From: JAAFIP01 sp031367325
GTDB lineage: Bacteria; Pseudomonadota; Gammaproteobacteria; Burkholderiales; Burkholderiaceae_C
Length of the DNA stretch: 64,000 nt
Assembly (NCBI GenBank): GCA_031367325.1
Contig: JANLPQ010000037.1
Coordinates: forward strand, 1-64,000
Direction of reading: 5' to 3'
Positions 43,287 through 51,953 of the stretch are shown here, piece by piece. Numbering within the stretch: position 1 is the first letter of the stretch; the number at the start of each line of letters is the position of its first letter. The notes under the pieces were generated by a model, which was not told where the DNA came from, did not search any database, and worked only from the letters and a program-made list of their open reading frames with translations. Made by a program: the position numbers and the translations under genes.

Positions 43287-45560
43287 TCAAAACCGGCCCT
43301 GCCATTGCGCCCATTTGGCCAACAAACGTTGCCTCACCGTAGGCGGCTGGTTTAGTTGCTTGTCCGCTGTACTGCTGCGCTGCGCAGCCAGTAGACGCAT
43401 CACGTGCTCTGGCGACGTGACCATAGCTGCTACAGGGTCCCAATACACAGGGTAGTCCACCAGCGTTGCAGCTACCAGCTGGTCCACGCTTAGTTGTCGT
43501 GTGCGACGGCTAGCTACAGCTGGCGGTAAATCTACAGCATCGCACAGCCCCCAGCCCGCATAAAAGGGGCTGCCATACACCACTACTTTTACGCCGCGCA
43601 ACATGGCCTCAAACCCCATCAGCGAGGTAATGACGTGTACCTCGTCCACTAGGCTGAGCAAATGGGCTGTGTCAGCATGCGTTAGCAATTCATCTGCCCA
43701 CTGCATCGCATCGTGGCTGGCCGTTTGCCCTGCGCGCAGGCCTGCCATCACGTCGGGGTGAGGTTTGTACACCACGTAGGCATGGGGGCAACGCTGGCGC
43801 ACCGCTTTGAGTAGCTGCAAGTTGGTGCGTACTGCATGTGCGCCCAGCCGTATTGATGCATCGGTTTCTACCTGGCCTGCCACCAAAATAATCTTTTTGC
43901 CACCGCTAGGGCGTTGCCACTGCGGTGCAGACAAGTTGTATTTAGTCAGGCCTAGCGCCACCAGCTGCGCACGCAACGCTGCAGCGCGTGTGATGTCGGC
44001 TGGGCTGAACTGCTTGGTTTGCAGTAAATGCTCTAAGTCGCTAGGTCGGGTAGCGTCAAAGTAAATACCGCGCGTGTCAAACACCCAAGACAGCGGCGCT
44101 ACCAAATCAGCCCCTAGGCCTACTGATCGGATAAAACCGTCTTCTACGCGCACGGTAGCGCCCTGCTGCGCTGGCGAGGGTACATTTGCATTTGGCGCGC
44201 CCCAGACAAATCTAGCCACATTAGGCGCAACACCCATGCCCTGCAAATAGCGCCGCAAAATTTTCTTTTTGCGCGCAGAAAACCCTTGTGCATTTAGCGA
44301 AGGTGTTTGCTGATTCGCTTGTAGATGTGGCAAATTATCAAGGCGCTGTGTGGTATCGCATTGCACCGCATTATCTAGCGATGCTAGCAACGCGTCCACC
44401 TGCACAAAATGCTCAGCCCAATTGGGTAACTGCAACCCCTGCATCTTTTGGCACTGCGCTTCGCGCGCCGTGCTACCCACCTTGGCATAGTCTGCCACCG
44501 CAGTGCACCACGCAGGCACATCGGTAGCAGGCAAATACAAGGGTACATCGGCTGCAAACTCTCGGTACACCGCTAAATCGCTGGCAATCACTGGTGTACC
44601 CATATGCAAAGCCTCAGCCATAGGCATGCCAAAGCCCTCGGCAAAGCTGGGGAACAGCAGTGCCTGGGCACCGCGCAGCCAGTGCAGCAAGGCAGCGTCA
44701 TTACAGCGCTGTACCCAGTGCACCCGCCCGCCAAAAGCTGCTGTATCGCGCAACTGCGCTTCTATCTGCGCGCAGTCCCACCCGGCCTGGCCTATCACCA
44801 CTAAATGTGGCGCATCGTTGGGCCTATCTTTTACCAAATTACGCCATACATCTAGCAGCAATGCATGGTTTTTTCTTGGCTCAATCGTACCTAGCACTAC
44901 AAAGTAAGGTTTGTCATGCAGGTTAATTGACAGGCCAGTGTTTTCATCATTTGGGGGCGCTGCATCACGCAAGGCTAGCTGCGCTGGTGGTGCCAGCTTT
45001 GCCACACAGCTGGGCGGCATCATGCGCCCTGCACTGTGCGCATATGCTTGCATTTGCTCTAGCGTGTACTGCGAATTAGCCACCACTGCCGCGCCCTGCA
45101 GCATGCGGTGTATGCGCACCCGGTGCCGCGCCGCCTCGCCTGCGCGGCAAAACTGCGGGTGCGTTAGCGGAATCAAATCATGCACAAAAAATACAGGGCG
45201 CAGGTGGTGCCATGCCAGGTTGCGCCACAGCGAAGGCAGCTCAACATCGTTATGCCCCGTATGCAAAAACACCGCTCCGTGCGCATTACCCGTGCCGATA
45301 GCCGACAACACCCCGCGTGCAATCAACACTTTAAGCTGGCTACGCTGCGCATAGTCCCAGCGCAGTAGAACGTCAATAACCTGCCCAGATATTGCAGTGC
45401 TAAACAAGCCACTGCGGCCGCGCCAGCGCAGCATAGTGCGGGCCGCTGGTGCGTAATGCTGCAAATATTCTAGGCTAACGCGGTCTACTCCCGTAGGGTG
45501 TCGCTGGTCAAAATAGCGCCCTAGCAGGCGTGTAATATCAACAACGACTGGCTTAGACAC
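43287..45560 (-). CDS. GT4 glycosyltransferase fused to a single KpsC-type Kdo-transferase domain
   Basis: 757 residues. The N-terminal half is a GT4-type transferase: VLGTIEPRKNHALLLDVWRN (about residue 223) and PSFAEGFGMPMAEALHMGTP (about 305). After a linker ending around residue 425, the second half matches one Kdo-transferase domain of KpsC: RVEDGFIRSVGLGADLVAPL (about 468), GIYFDATRPSDLEHLLQ, VYKPHPDVMAGLR and VVYGSPFYAGWGL. Ordinary KpsC has two such domains in about 680 residues and builds the poly-Kdo linker between lyso-phosphatidylglycerol and capsule. Here the first seems replaced by a GT4 domain. It is co-directional with kpsS, 27 bp downstream of it. Confidence 0.82.
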   Translation of the reverse strand: MSKPVVVDITRLLGRYFDQRHPTGVDRVSLEYLQHYAPAARTMLRWRGRSGLFSTAISGQVIDVLLRWDYAQRSQLKVLIARGVLSAIGTGNAHGAVFLHTGHNDVELPSLWRNLAWHHLRPVFFVHDLIPLTHPQFCRAGEAARHRVRIHRMLQGAAVVANSQYTLEQMQAYAHSAGRMMPPSCVAKLAPPAQLALRDAAPPNDENTGLSINLHDKPYFVVLGTIEPRKNHALLLDVWRNLVKDRPNDAPHLVVIGQAGWDCAQIEAQLRDTAAFGGRVHWVQRCNDAALLHWLRGAQALLFPSFAEGFGMPMAEALHMGTPVIASDLAVYREFAADVPLYLPATDVPAWCTAVADYAKVGSTAREAQCQKMQGLQLPNWAEHFVQVDALLASLDNAVQCDTTQRLDNLPHLQANQQTPSLNAQGFSARKKKILRRYLQGMGVAPNVARFVWGAPNANVPSPAQQGATVRVEDGFIRSVGLGADLVAPLSWVFDTRGIYFDATRPSDLEHLLQTKQFSPADITRAAALRAQLVALGLTKYNLSAPQWQRPSGGKKIILVAGQVETDASIRLGAHAVRTNLQLLKAVRQRCPHAYVVYKPHPDVMAGLRAGQTASHDAMQWADELLTHADTAHLLSLVDEVHVITSLMGFEAMLRGVKVVVYGSPFYAGWGLCDAVDLPPAVASRRTRQLSVDQLVAATLVDYPVYWDPVAAMVTSPEHVMRLLAAQRSSTADKQLNQPPTVRQRLLAKWAQWQGRF

Positions 45561-45587
45561 TTAACTTGATCACTTGGCTTAGTCAGT

Positions 45588-46847
45588 TTACTCAGCTGAT
45601 GCAGCTAAGCGATTGGGCGTAACGCGCCAGCGCAGCCCTGCAGCGTCTGCATCAGCGTCGGGTAAGGCCACATAAAAGTTGCCATTAATCTGCGTATGCG
45701 TGGTCACATAGTTGCGAAACTTGGCATGCAGCGCAAGGTCTGGTTTATAAGCGTGTGGATTTGCCCAAAAGGCCTCTAGCCCTGCCTGGCAAGTCAGGCC
45801 TTGCATGTTGTATATCGCCTTGCCCATGGTAATAACTGGTGTGCCGTGCGACAGCGCTGAAAAACCTACTGTGCTGTTAATAGTGACTACGCCCTGCGCG
45901 TTTTCTAGCAGGGTAGGCAAGTGCTGGTCATGTATATAGCGCACACGGTTGCCTAAATGGTTTGCATGCGCCAGTTCATCAACCAAATGGGTGTAGTCGC
46001 TGTAGCCACGGTCTAGTGGGTGGTGTTTTATCAACAACACCGCGTCTTTAGGTGCATGGTGCGCAAACGAGCGTACCGTGTCGTTAATAAAGTCTGCCAC
46101 TGATTCAAACGGTGAATGCACCGTAACCTGTGCGTCAGACGCCACCTGCAAAACGGCCAAAAAATAACTACCCCCGCCGTGCGGCTTAAGGTCGCGTAGC
46201 ACATTAGCTTCTTTAGCGCGATAACGAATCTTGCGCATATATGACCTGGCCCAGCGCAGGCCGTCTAGCATAGTTAAATCGCGGTGGTGTTGATAACGCC
46301 AAAATATTGGCCACGCCACTGCCGCCGCTGTAAAGTACTTTACAGCGTAGCCTGCTGCAGACAAAAAGCTGGAGCCTACTTGAATTTCTTTAGCTGTTTG
46401 CGCTGGCGAAAAAGCGTCGTATGCCGATCTGCCAGTGGGCAAACTAGAGTGTGCGTTAACCCCGTGCTGCTCTAGCGTAATGAAGTTAGGCCGTACATAG
46501 CCCTCTTCAAACACCCAAAACTGCACGCCTTTAGCCAACGCCACGGCACGCGCCTGTGCATGTATGGGCCTGCAGTCACCGAATACAAAGACACAGTCAA
46601 TGCTGTGCTGCTGAATAAACTGGGCTAGGTAGCCTGGCCAATCCGCCAGCGTACCCGTGTAGGCATGAGAATTTGTGGGGTAATAGAAACAATCACCGCC
46701 GTTAAAGTTAACTTTATGTACCTCGCGCGCACCCGACGCCAGCAGCCCTGCAGCTACACGGCTGAAAAACGGCCCATGCGGTCCTTGTAACAATAAAACT
46801 TTTTTACCTGAAAACTGTAACCAGCCAGCTAGTTGGGGGGAGTACAT
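45588..46847 (-). CDS. kpsS: Capsule polysaccharide Kdo-linker transferase KpsS
   Basis: 419 residues. KpsS adds the first beta-Kdo to lyso-phosphatidylglycerol to prime the linker of ABC-exported capsules. Family features are VLLLQGPHGPFFSRVAAGLL, FVFGDCRPIHAQARAVA, WVFEEGYVRPNFITLEQHGV, a central PFESVADFINDTVRSF and VVTINSTVGFSALSHGTPVI. It starts at 46847, divergently from the export lipoprotein gene, with 115 bp between that include a 15-bp palindrome. Together with the downstream KpsC fusion it forms a two-gene linker operon. Confidence 0.9.
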   Translation of the reverse strand: MYSPQLAGWLQFSGKKVLLLQGPHGPFFSRVAAGLLASGAREVHKVNFNGGDCFYYPTNSHAYTGTLADWPGYLAQFIQQHSIDCVFVFGDCRPIHAQARAVALAKGVQFWVFEEGYVRPNFITLEQHGVNAHSSLPTGRSAYDAFSPAQTAKEIQVGSSFLSAAGYAVKYFTAAAVAWPIFWRYQHHRDLTMLDGLRWARSYMRKIRYRAKEANVLRDLKPHGGGSYFLAVLQVASDAQVTVHSPFESVADFINDTVRSFAHHAPKDAVLLIKHHPLDRGYSDYTHLVDELAHANHLGNRVRYIHDQHLPTLLENAQGVVTINSTVGFSALSHGTPVITMGKAIYNMQGLTCQAGLEAFWANPHAYKPDLALHAKFRNYVTTHTQINGNFYVALPDADADAAGLRWRVTPNRLAASAE

Positions 46848-46854
46848 AGGTAGA

Positions 46855-46869
46855 ATATTCGTCGAATAT
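46855..46869. promoter_or_regulatory. 15-bp palindrome upstream of kpsS, possible operator
   Basis: ATATTCGTCGAATAT is a perfect palindrome around T46862. It lies 8 bp before the kpsS start codon, inside the divergent promoter region shared with the capsule export genes. Such a site could bind a dimeric regulator controlling both directions. No regulator gene is present in the locus. Confidence 0.35.
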
Positions 46870-46962
46870 AGGTCGTTGTGACTAAAAAAACACGATTTTA
46901 GTGTGCCTGCATATTAGCAGTTAAATAGCTGCGAAAATCTTAGATATTTAGTAATCAACTCA

Positions 46963-48159
46963 ATGCGTATTAACACCAAGTGCTGGATTCAGCATGTCCA
47001 CCACATCCTGCATATTGGCGCAGCGCTTTGCACAGGGTTTTTGTTTACCGCCTGCAGCTCGCTACCCACATCTGGCCCCACCGCCAGCGCTATACAAAAG
47101 CAAGCTGACGGGCTGCCTGCCAGCCTGCAGCTAGTTGACATTACCCCGCAAATAGCCCGCCAGCTGGCCAGCCAAAAGCAGTCAGCCGGGTTTGGGGCCA
47201 TATTCAACACGCCCAGCGCCACTGCCCGCGACCTGCAGGTAGGCGTAGGCGACACACTAGAAATAAATATTTGGGAAGCCCCACCCGCCACCCTGTTTGG
47301 CACCACCGACCAGTCTGCACGCGGTGCAACCATTAGCGCGTCGCGCAACACCACCCTGCCCGAGCAAACCGTTGGGGTCGAAGGCAAAATAAACATTCCC
47401 TTTGCAGGCAGCATTACCGTGACCGGTAAAAGCACGGGCCAGATAGAGGCTGAGATTGCCCAGCGCCTAAAAGGCAAAGCCAACCAGCCCCAAGTGATAG
47501 TACGTTTGCTACGCAACAACTCATCGCTAGCCACGGTAGTGGGCGAGGTGGTTAACAACACCCGCGTACCACTGACTGCGCGGGGCGAAAAGCTGCTAGA
47601 CGCCATCGCCACCGCAGGCGGGTCTAAACAGCCCGTGCACAAAACCACCATCCAAATCACCCGAGGCACCACCACCGCCGTCATGTCGCTAGACAGCGTG
47701 ATACGCGATGCGCAGCACAATATAAAGCTGCAAGCCGGCGATGTAATAACAGCGGTGTACCAGCCGTCAAGCTTTACCGCGCTAGGTGCCACAGGCAAAA
47801 ACGACGAGATTAGCTTTGAAGCACAAGGCATTACTTTGGCCCAAGCGCTGGGCCGCGTAGGTGGCCTGCAAGACGCGCGGGCTGATGCGCAAGGCCTATT
47901 TATCTTTCGCCTAGAAAATGCTAATGCACTAGCCTGGCCCCGCAGCCCCGCAGCCACCACGGCAGAGGGCATGGTACCCGTCATCTACCGCATAAACCTG
48001 AAAGACCCCGCTAGCTTTTTTGCAGCACAAAGCTTTATGCTAGAAAACAAAGACGTTTTGTACGTGTCTAACGCACCAGCGGCTGAGCTACAAAAGTTTG
48101 CCAACTTAATCTACACCATCACCATACCTGCTATCAGCACGATTAATCTTTTGCGATAA
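46963..48159 (+). CDS. Capsule polysaccharide export outer-membrane lipoprotein (CtrA/BexD/KpsD type)
   Basis: 398 residues. The signal ends in a lipobox FTAC with the lipidated Cys at residue 31. The mature protein has the polysaccharide-export motif LQVGVGDTLEINIWEAPPAT, then GKINIPFAGSITVTGKSTGQ, and a SLBB-type stretch EVVNNTRVPLTARGEKLLDA followed by IATAGG. At this size and with lipidation it resembles Neisseria CtrA and Haemophilus BexD more than the 558-residue E. coli KpsD. It should form the outer-membrane channel for capsule. The order outer-membrane protein, KpsE, KpsM, KpsT equals ctrABCD. Confidence 0.9.
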   Translation: MRINTKCWIQHVHHILHIGAALCTGFLFTACSSLPTSGPTASAIQKQADGLPASLQLVDITPQIARQLASQKQSAGFGAIFNTPSATARDLQVGVGDTLEINIWEAPPATLFGTTDQSARGATISASRNTTLPEQTVGVEGKINIPFAGSITVTGKSTGQIEAEIAQRLKGKANQPQVIVRLLRNNSSLATVVGEVVNNTRVPLTARGEKLLDAIATAGGSKQPVHKTTIQITRGTTTAVMSLDSVIRDAQHNIKLQAGDVITAVYQPSSFTALGATGKNDEISFEAQGITLAQALGRVGGLQDARADAQGLFIFRLENANALAWPRSPAATTAEGMVPVIYRINLKDPASFFAAQSFMLENKDVLYVSNAPAAELQKFANLIYTITIPAISTINLLR

Positions 48160-48164
48160 GGCCT

Positions 48165-49310
48165 TTGGCTCCAGAAAGTTTATACGCCTTGAAAAAATTT
48201 CTCTCCCCGATCACAAAGTTACTAAGAAACACTGTTTTTGTAGTGACAGTTTTGGTGCCCACCAGCTTGGCATTTATTTATTACGGCTTAATAGCGTCTG
48301 ACGTTTTTATCTCAGAGTCGCGGTTTGTAGTGCGCAGCCCGCAGCGCCAGCAAAGCAGCAGTGTGCTGGGTGCTATTTTCTCCAGCTCAGGATTTGCACG
48401 CTCACAAGACGATGCATTTTCTATTCATGACTATGTCTTGTCGCGTGACGCACTGCGCGAACTGAATGATAAGCTGGAGATAAAAAAAGCATACAGCGAT
48501 TCTAAAATCGACTTTGTCGCAAGATTTCCTGGTATTTTGAATGAAGACAGCTTTGAGGGTCTATACCAGCATTATTTGAAGCAAGTAAGCATTAATCACA
48601 AAAGCGCAAGCAGCATCATAGAGCTAAAGGTACGCGCTTACACACCGGAACAAGCTTACAACATTAATGAAATGTTGTTAACGCAAAGCGAGCGCTTAGT
48701 TAACCAGATCAATGACCGCAGCAGGCTAGATTCTGTTAAATATGCGCTGACCGAGGTAGGTGATGCTGAGCGCAAAGCCAAGGAGGCAGCTTTGGCTCTA
48801 GCAAGCTACCGAGGCCAACGCTCGGTGTTTGATCCTGACCGCCAATCAGCGCTCCAGCTACAACAGGTTAGCAAGCTGCAAGACGAGCTCATAAGCGCAA
48901 AAATGCAACTTTCGCAGATACGCGGACTTGCACCCGAAAACCCTCAAATTCCAGTTTTACAAAAACGTGTTGGCGGACTACAAGATGAAATTGCCACAGA
49001 AATATCAAAGGTCGCAGGAACAGGTAACAACTCATTTTCCAGTAAATCTGCAGATTTTGAGCGATTAAATTTAGAGCGCGTATTTGCAGATCGGCAACTT
49101 GCTTCTGCAATGTCATCGCTTGAAAACGCAAGAAACGAGAATCGGCGCAAGGCGATATATATAGAAAGAATCGTAGAGCCCAATAAGGCAGACATTGCGC
49201 AAGAACCTAGGCGGCTTCGCAACATTGCAGCGATCTTGATGCTTGGTTTGGTTGCCTATGGCATTCTAAGCATATTACTGGCAGGCGTGCGAGAGCATCA
49301 TGATCGATAG
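48165..49310 (+). CDS. kpsE: Capsule export inner-membrane protein (KpsE/CtrB/BexC type)
   Basis: 381 residues if it begins at TTG 48165, with AAGG just upstream; a TTG at 48189 is an alternative, and no ATG is near. A membrane helix at about 20-45 (TVFVVTVLVPTSLAFIYYGL) is followed by a periplasmic Wzz-like region beginning ISESRFVVRSPQRQQSSSVL. A long coiled coil runs about 195-330, and a second helix near 350-372 (AAILMLGLVAYGILSILLAG). It is a periplasmic adaptor linking the KpsMT pump to the outer-membrane channel. Its end overlaps kpsM by 11 bp. Base composition becomes clearly AT-richer from this gene on. Confidence 0.9.
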   Translation: MAPESLYALKKFLSPITKLLRNTVFVVTVLVPTSLAFIYYGLIASDVFISESRFVVRSPQRQQSSSVLGAIFSSSGFARSQDDAFSIHDYVLSRDALRELNDKLEIKKAYSDSKIDFVARFPGILNEDSFEGLYQHYLKQVSINHKSASSIIELKVRAYTPEQAYNINEMLLTQSERLVNQINDRSRLDSVKYALTEVGDAERKAKEAALALASYRGQRSVFDPDRQSALQLQQVSKLQDELISAKMQLSQIRGLAPENPQIPVLQKRVGGLQDEIATEISKVAGTGNNSFSSKSADFERLNLERVFADRQLASAMSSLENARNENRRKAIYIERIVEPNKADIAQEPRRLRNIAAILMLGLVAYGILSILLAGVREHHDR

Positions 49311-50100
49311 TGATAAAAAGAGCCCGTTCTTAAATGGCTTAAAGACACAAGCTAGGGTAATTTGGGCATTAATTCTTCGGGAAATGATTACTCGCTACGG
49401 ACGTGAAAATATAGGGATTTTTTGGTTTTTTGTAGAGCCGCTGTTATTTATTGGTGGTATCACTTTGCTGTGGGGTTACGTTGAAGAAAGAACAGTATCT
49501 ACTGGTACTGCTGCCGAATTCGCGATAGTTAGTTACCCCACAATGCTACTGTGGCGCAACACAACCGGCCGAGTAATAAAAGCAATTGAAGCCAACAAAC
49601 CATTGCTTCACCACCGCACTATTAAAGCAATGGATTTTTATTACTCGCGAATAATTTTAGAATTTGCAAGCGTAACAACATCCTTTCTGATCATCTACTT
49701 ACTCTTTCTAGCGATCGGCATAGCCCATGCTCCAGATGACCTTTTCGCTATGGTGAGTGGCTGGCTTTTAATTGCATGGTTTTCATTTTGCTTTGTTTTG
49801 ATTATGGGTGCGCTTTCAGAAATGAATGACATTATTGAAAAGCTCTCGCACGTAATTCTGTACTTTATGTTGCCAATATCTGGTGCGTTTATTCCAGCCC
49901 ATCTGATACCAGATGAATTTAGAGATTATCTATTGCTCTTTCCTTTGGTAGGATGTGTTGAGTATTTCAGATACGGCTACTATGGTGACGCTATGAAGAG
50001 CTATTTCGATTTGCAATACATCATTGTTGCCAACCTGTGTTTGACATTTTTTTCGCTAGCGTTAATGACTAAGGCTATCCGAAAAATTGAGCTGCAATGA
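49300..50100 (+). CDS. kpsM: Capsule polysaccharide ABC transporter permease
   Basis: 266 residues, the normal size. It is an ABC-2 type permease with six predicted helices, starting after RVIWALILREMITRYGRENI and GIFWFFVEPLLFIGGITLLW. FMLPISGAFIPAHLIPDEFR and FPLVGCVEYFRYGYYGD are conserved in KpsM/CtrC/BexB. It moves the lipid-linked capsule chain across the inner membrane with KpsT. The start overlaps kpsE, and the stop shares ATGA with kpsT, so the export genes are translationally coupled. Confidence 0.94.
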   Translation: MIDSDKKSPFLNGLKTQARVIWALILREMITRYGRENIGIFWFFVEPLLFIGGITLLWGYVEERTVSTGTAAEFAIVSYPTMLLWRNTTGRVIKAIEANKPLLHHRTIKAMDFYYSRIILEFASVTTSFLIIYLLFLAIGIAHAPDDLFAMVSGWLLIAWFSFCFVLIMGALSEMNDIIEKLSHVILYFMLPISGAFIPAHLIPDEFRDYLLLFPLVGCVEYFRYGYYGDAMKSYFDLQYIIVANLCLTFFSLALMTKAIRKIELQ

Positions 50101-50753
50101 TCTACATCAAAAATCTAACCAAAACTTATCCATTGCAACATGGACGCGAGCAGCGAGTTATTCTTGATAAAGTTAATTTGAATGTTTGCAAAGGGGAAAA
50201 GTGGGGAATTTTAGGCAGAAACGGCTCAGGTAAATCCACACTAGTGCGGCTTATAAGCGGTGCTGAGAAAGCAAATTCTGGCAAAGTAACTCGTGAAATG
50301 ACTGTCTCATGGCCCTTGGCTCTCGGCGATGCATTTCAAAGTTCTCTAACAGGCAGGGATAACACAAGACTCATTTGCAGGGTCTATGGCGTAGATTTCG
50401 AAAAATCAATCGCTTTCGTTGAGCAATTCGCTGAGTTAGGCCCTTACATGCGTGAACCAGTTAAGAATTACTCATCTGGTATGAGCGCTAGATTGGCTTT
50501 TGCAATATCGATGATCATTGAATTCGATTGCTATCTTATCGATGAAGTCATAGCTGTGGGTGACCATAGATTTGTAGAGAAGTGCGAACGAGAGCTTTTT
50601 GAAAAAAGGGGTGATCGCGCCATGATTATGGTTTCGCATAACGCAGATTTTATTAAACGTTACTGCAACAAAATTGCTGTCTTAAATAAAGCTAATTTGT
50701 ACGCTTTTGATGACGTTCAAGCAGGCCTAGATTTCTACTATGCTTGCGCATAA
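50097..50753 (+). CDS. kpsT: Capsule polysaccharide ABC transporter ATPase
   Basis: 218 residues. It is the ATP-binding subunit of the capsule exporter. The Walker A motif is WGILGRNGSGKSTLVRLISG. The ABC signature is YSSGMSARLAFAIS, Walker B is YLIDEVIAVGDHRF, and the switch His is in IMVSHNADF. The length matches KpsT/CtrD/BexA, without the extra C-terminal glycan-binding domain of Wzt. It overlaps kpsM by 4 bp and is followed by a UDP-GlcNAc 2-epimerase gene. Confidence 0.95.
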   Translation: MIYIKNLTKTYPLQHGREQRVILDKVNLNVCKGEKWGILGRNGSGKSTLVRLISGAEKANSGKVTREMTVSWPLALGDAFQSSLTGRDNTRLICRVYGVDFEKSIAFVEQFAELGPYMREPVKNYSSGMSARLAFAISMIIEFDCYLIDEVIAVGDHRFVEKCERELFEKRGDRAMIMVSHNADFIKRYCNKIAVLNKANLYAFDDVQAGLDFYYACA

Positions 50754-50783
50754 AATATTTTCTTAAATCATAAGAACACTAAA

Positions 50784-51887
50784 ATGAAAAAAATACTTTG
50801 CGTAGTTGGTACGCGACCAGAAGCTATAAAAATGGCCCCTGTAATACTAGCTCTGCAAAAAGAAAAGTGGGCAAGCGTTAGAGTGCTTGCTACGGCACAA
50901 CACCGCCACTTACTTGACCAAGTACTAGCTACTTTTCAAATCAAAGCAGATATTGATCTTGACATCATGCGTCCAAACCAAGCGCTGTCAGCACTGACTG
51001 CTAGACTGCTTCAAGAACTTGATAAAGTATTGCTCGAAGAAAAACCAGACTTTGTAATTGCACAAGGTGACACAACAACAGTCATGGCAACAGCACTTGC
51101 TTGTTTTTATCACCACATACCCTTCGGTCACGTAGAGGCGGGCCTGAGAACTGGTGATATAGAAAACCCCTTTCCTGAAGAAGCAAACAGGGTAATTGCT
51201 GGCAGGTTAGCGCGGTGGCATTTTGCACCTACAGAAAGTTCACGGCAAAATTTACTTAAAGAAGGCATCGACAATGATCAAATCGCCGTTACTGGTAACA
51301 CAGTTATTGATGCACTTTTGATGACTGCGGCGAAGGACATCAAAACCTCAATCAAACTGGATAAGACCAAGCGTATGATTTTGGTAACCTCTCACCGTAG
51401 GGAAAACTTTGGTGAACCTTTTCGCAATATATGTCGAGCTTTGCGAACGATTGCTGAGCGTGATGATGTTCAGATTCTGTATCCAGTTCATCCCAATCCT
51501 AATGTCAAAGATGTTGCCTACGAAATACTGGGATCTAACAGAAATGTCATTCTGTGTGAACCACTTGACTATGCGCCCTTTATTGCGATGATGAAGCAGG
51601 CTTATCTGATAATCAGTGACTCTGGTGGAGTGCAAGAGGAAGCGCCAGCTCTTGGAAAACCTGTGCTGGTTCTAAGAGACGAGACTGAGCGCCCAGAAGC
51701 CGTTGCATCAGGTGCTGTAAAACTTGTGGGACCACACTACGACCAAATTGTTGCATCTACCAATTTGCTTTTGGACAATGAAGGAATGTACAAGTCGATG
51801 GTGATAGGTGAATCTCCTTACGGCGACGGTAAAAGTGCTGGAAAAATAGTGAGTGTTTTACGAACCTACTTTGCAGTCTCTGAATGA
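50784..51887 (+). CDS. wecB: UDP-N-acetylglucosamine 2-epimerase, non-hydrolysing
   Basis: 367 residues. It interconverts UDP-GlcNAc and UDP-ManNAc. It contains CVVGTRPEAIKMAPVILAL at the start, AQGDTTTVMATALACFY, GHVEAGLRTGDIENPFPEEA, VTSHRRENFGEPF and SDSGGVQEEAPALGKPVLV, all typical of the WecB/MnaA group. Its place directly after kpsT points to ManNAc, or a sugar derived from it, as a capsule component. A similar arrangement is known from Neisseria meningitidis serogroup A. No dehydrogenase for ManNAcA is seen nearby. Confidence 0.94.
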   Translation: MKKILCVVGTRPEAIKMAPVILALQKEKWASVRVLATAQHRHLLDQVLATFQIKADIDLDIMRPNQALSALTARLLQELDKVLLEEKPDFVIAQGDTTTVMATALACFYHHIPFGHVEAGLRTGDIENPFPEEANRVIAGRLARWHFAPTESSRQNLLKEGIDNDQIAVTGNTVIDALLMTAAKDIKTSIKLDKTKRMILVTSHRRENFGEPFRNICRALRTIAERDDVQILYPVHPNPNVKDVAYEILGSNRNVILCEPLDYAPFIAMMKQAYLIISDSGGVQEEAPALGKPVLVLRDETERPEAVASGAVKLVGPHYDQIVASTNLLLDNEGMYKSMVIGESPYGDGKSAGKIVSVLRTYFAVSE

Positions 51888-51953
51888 TTGACTGTTGACC
51901 TTGGCACCGATCTGCAATGCTAATCTGATGATGGCAAATAATCATAACTATTT

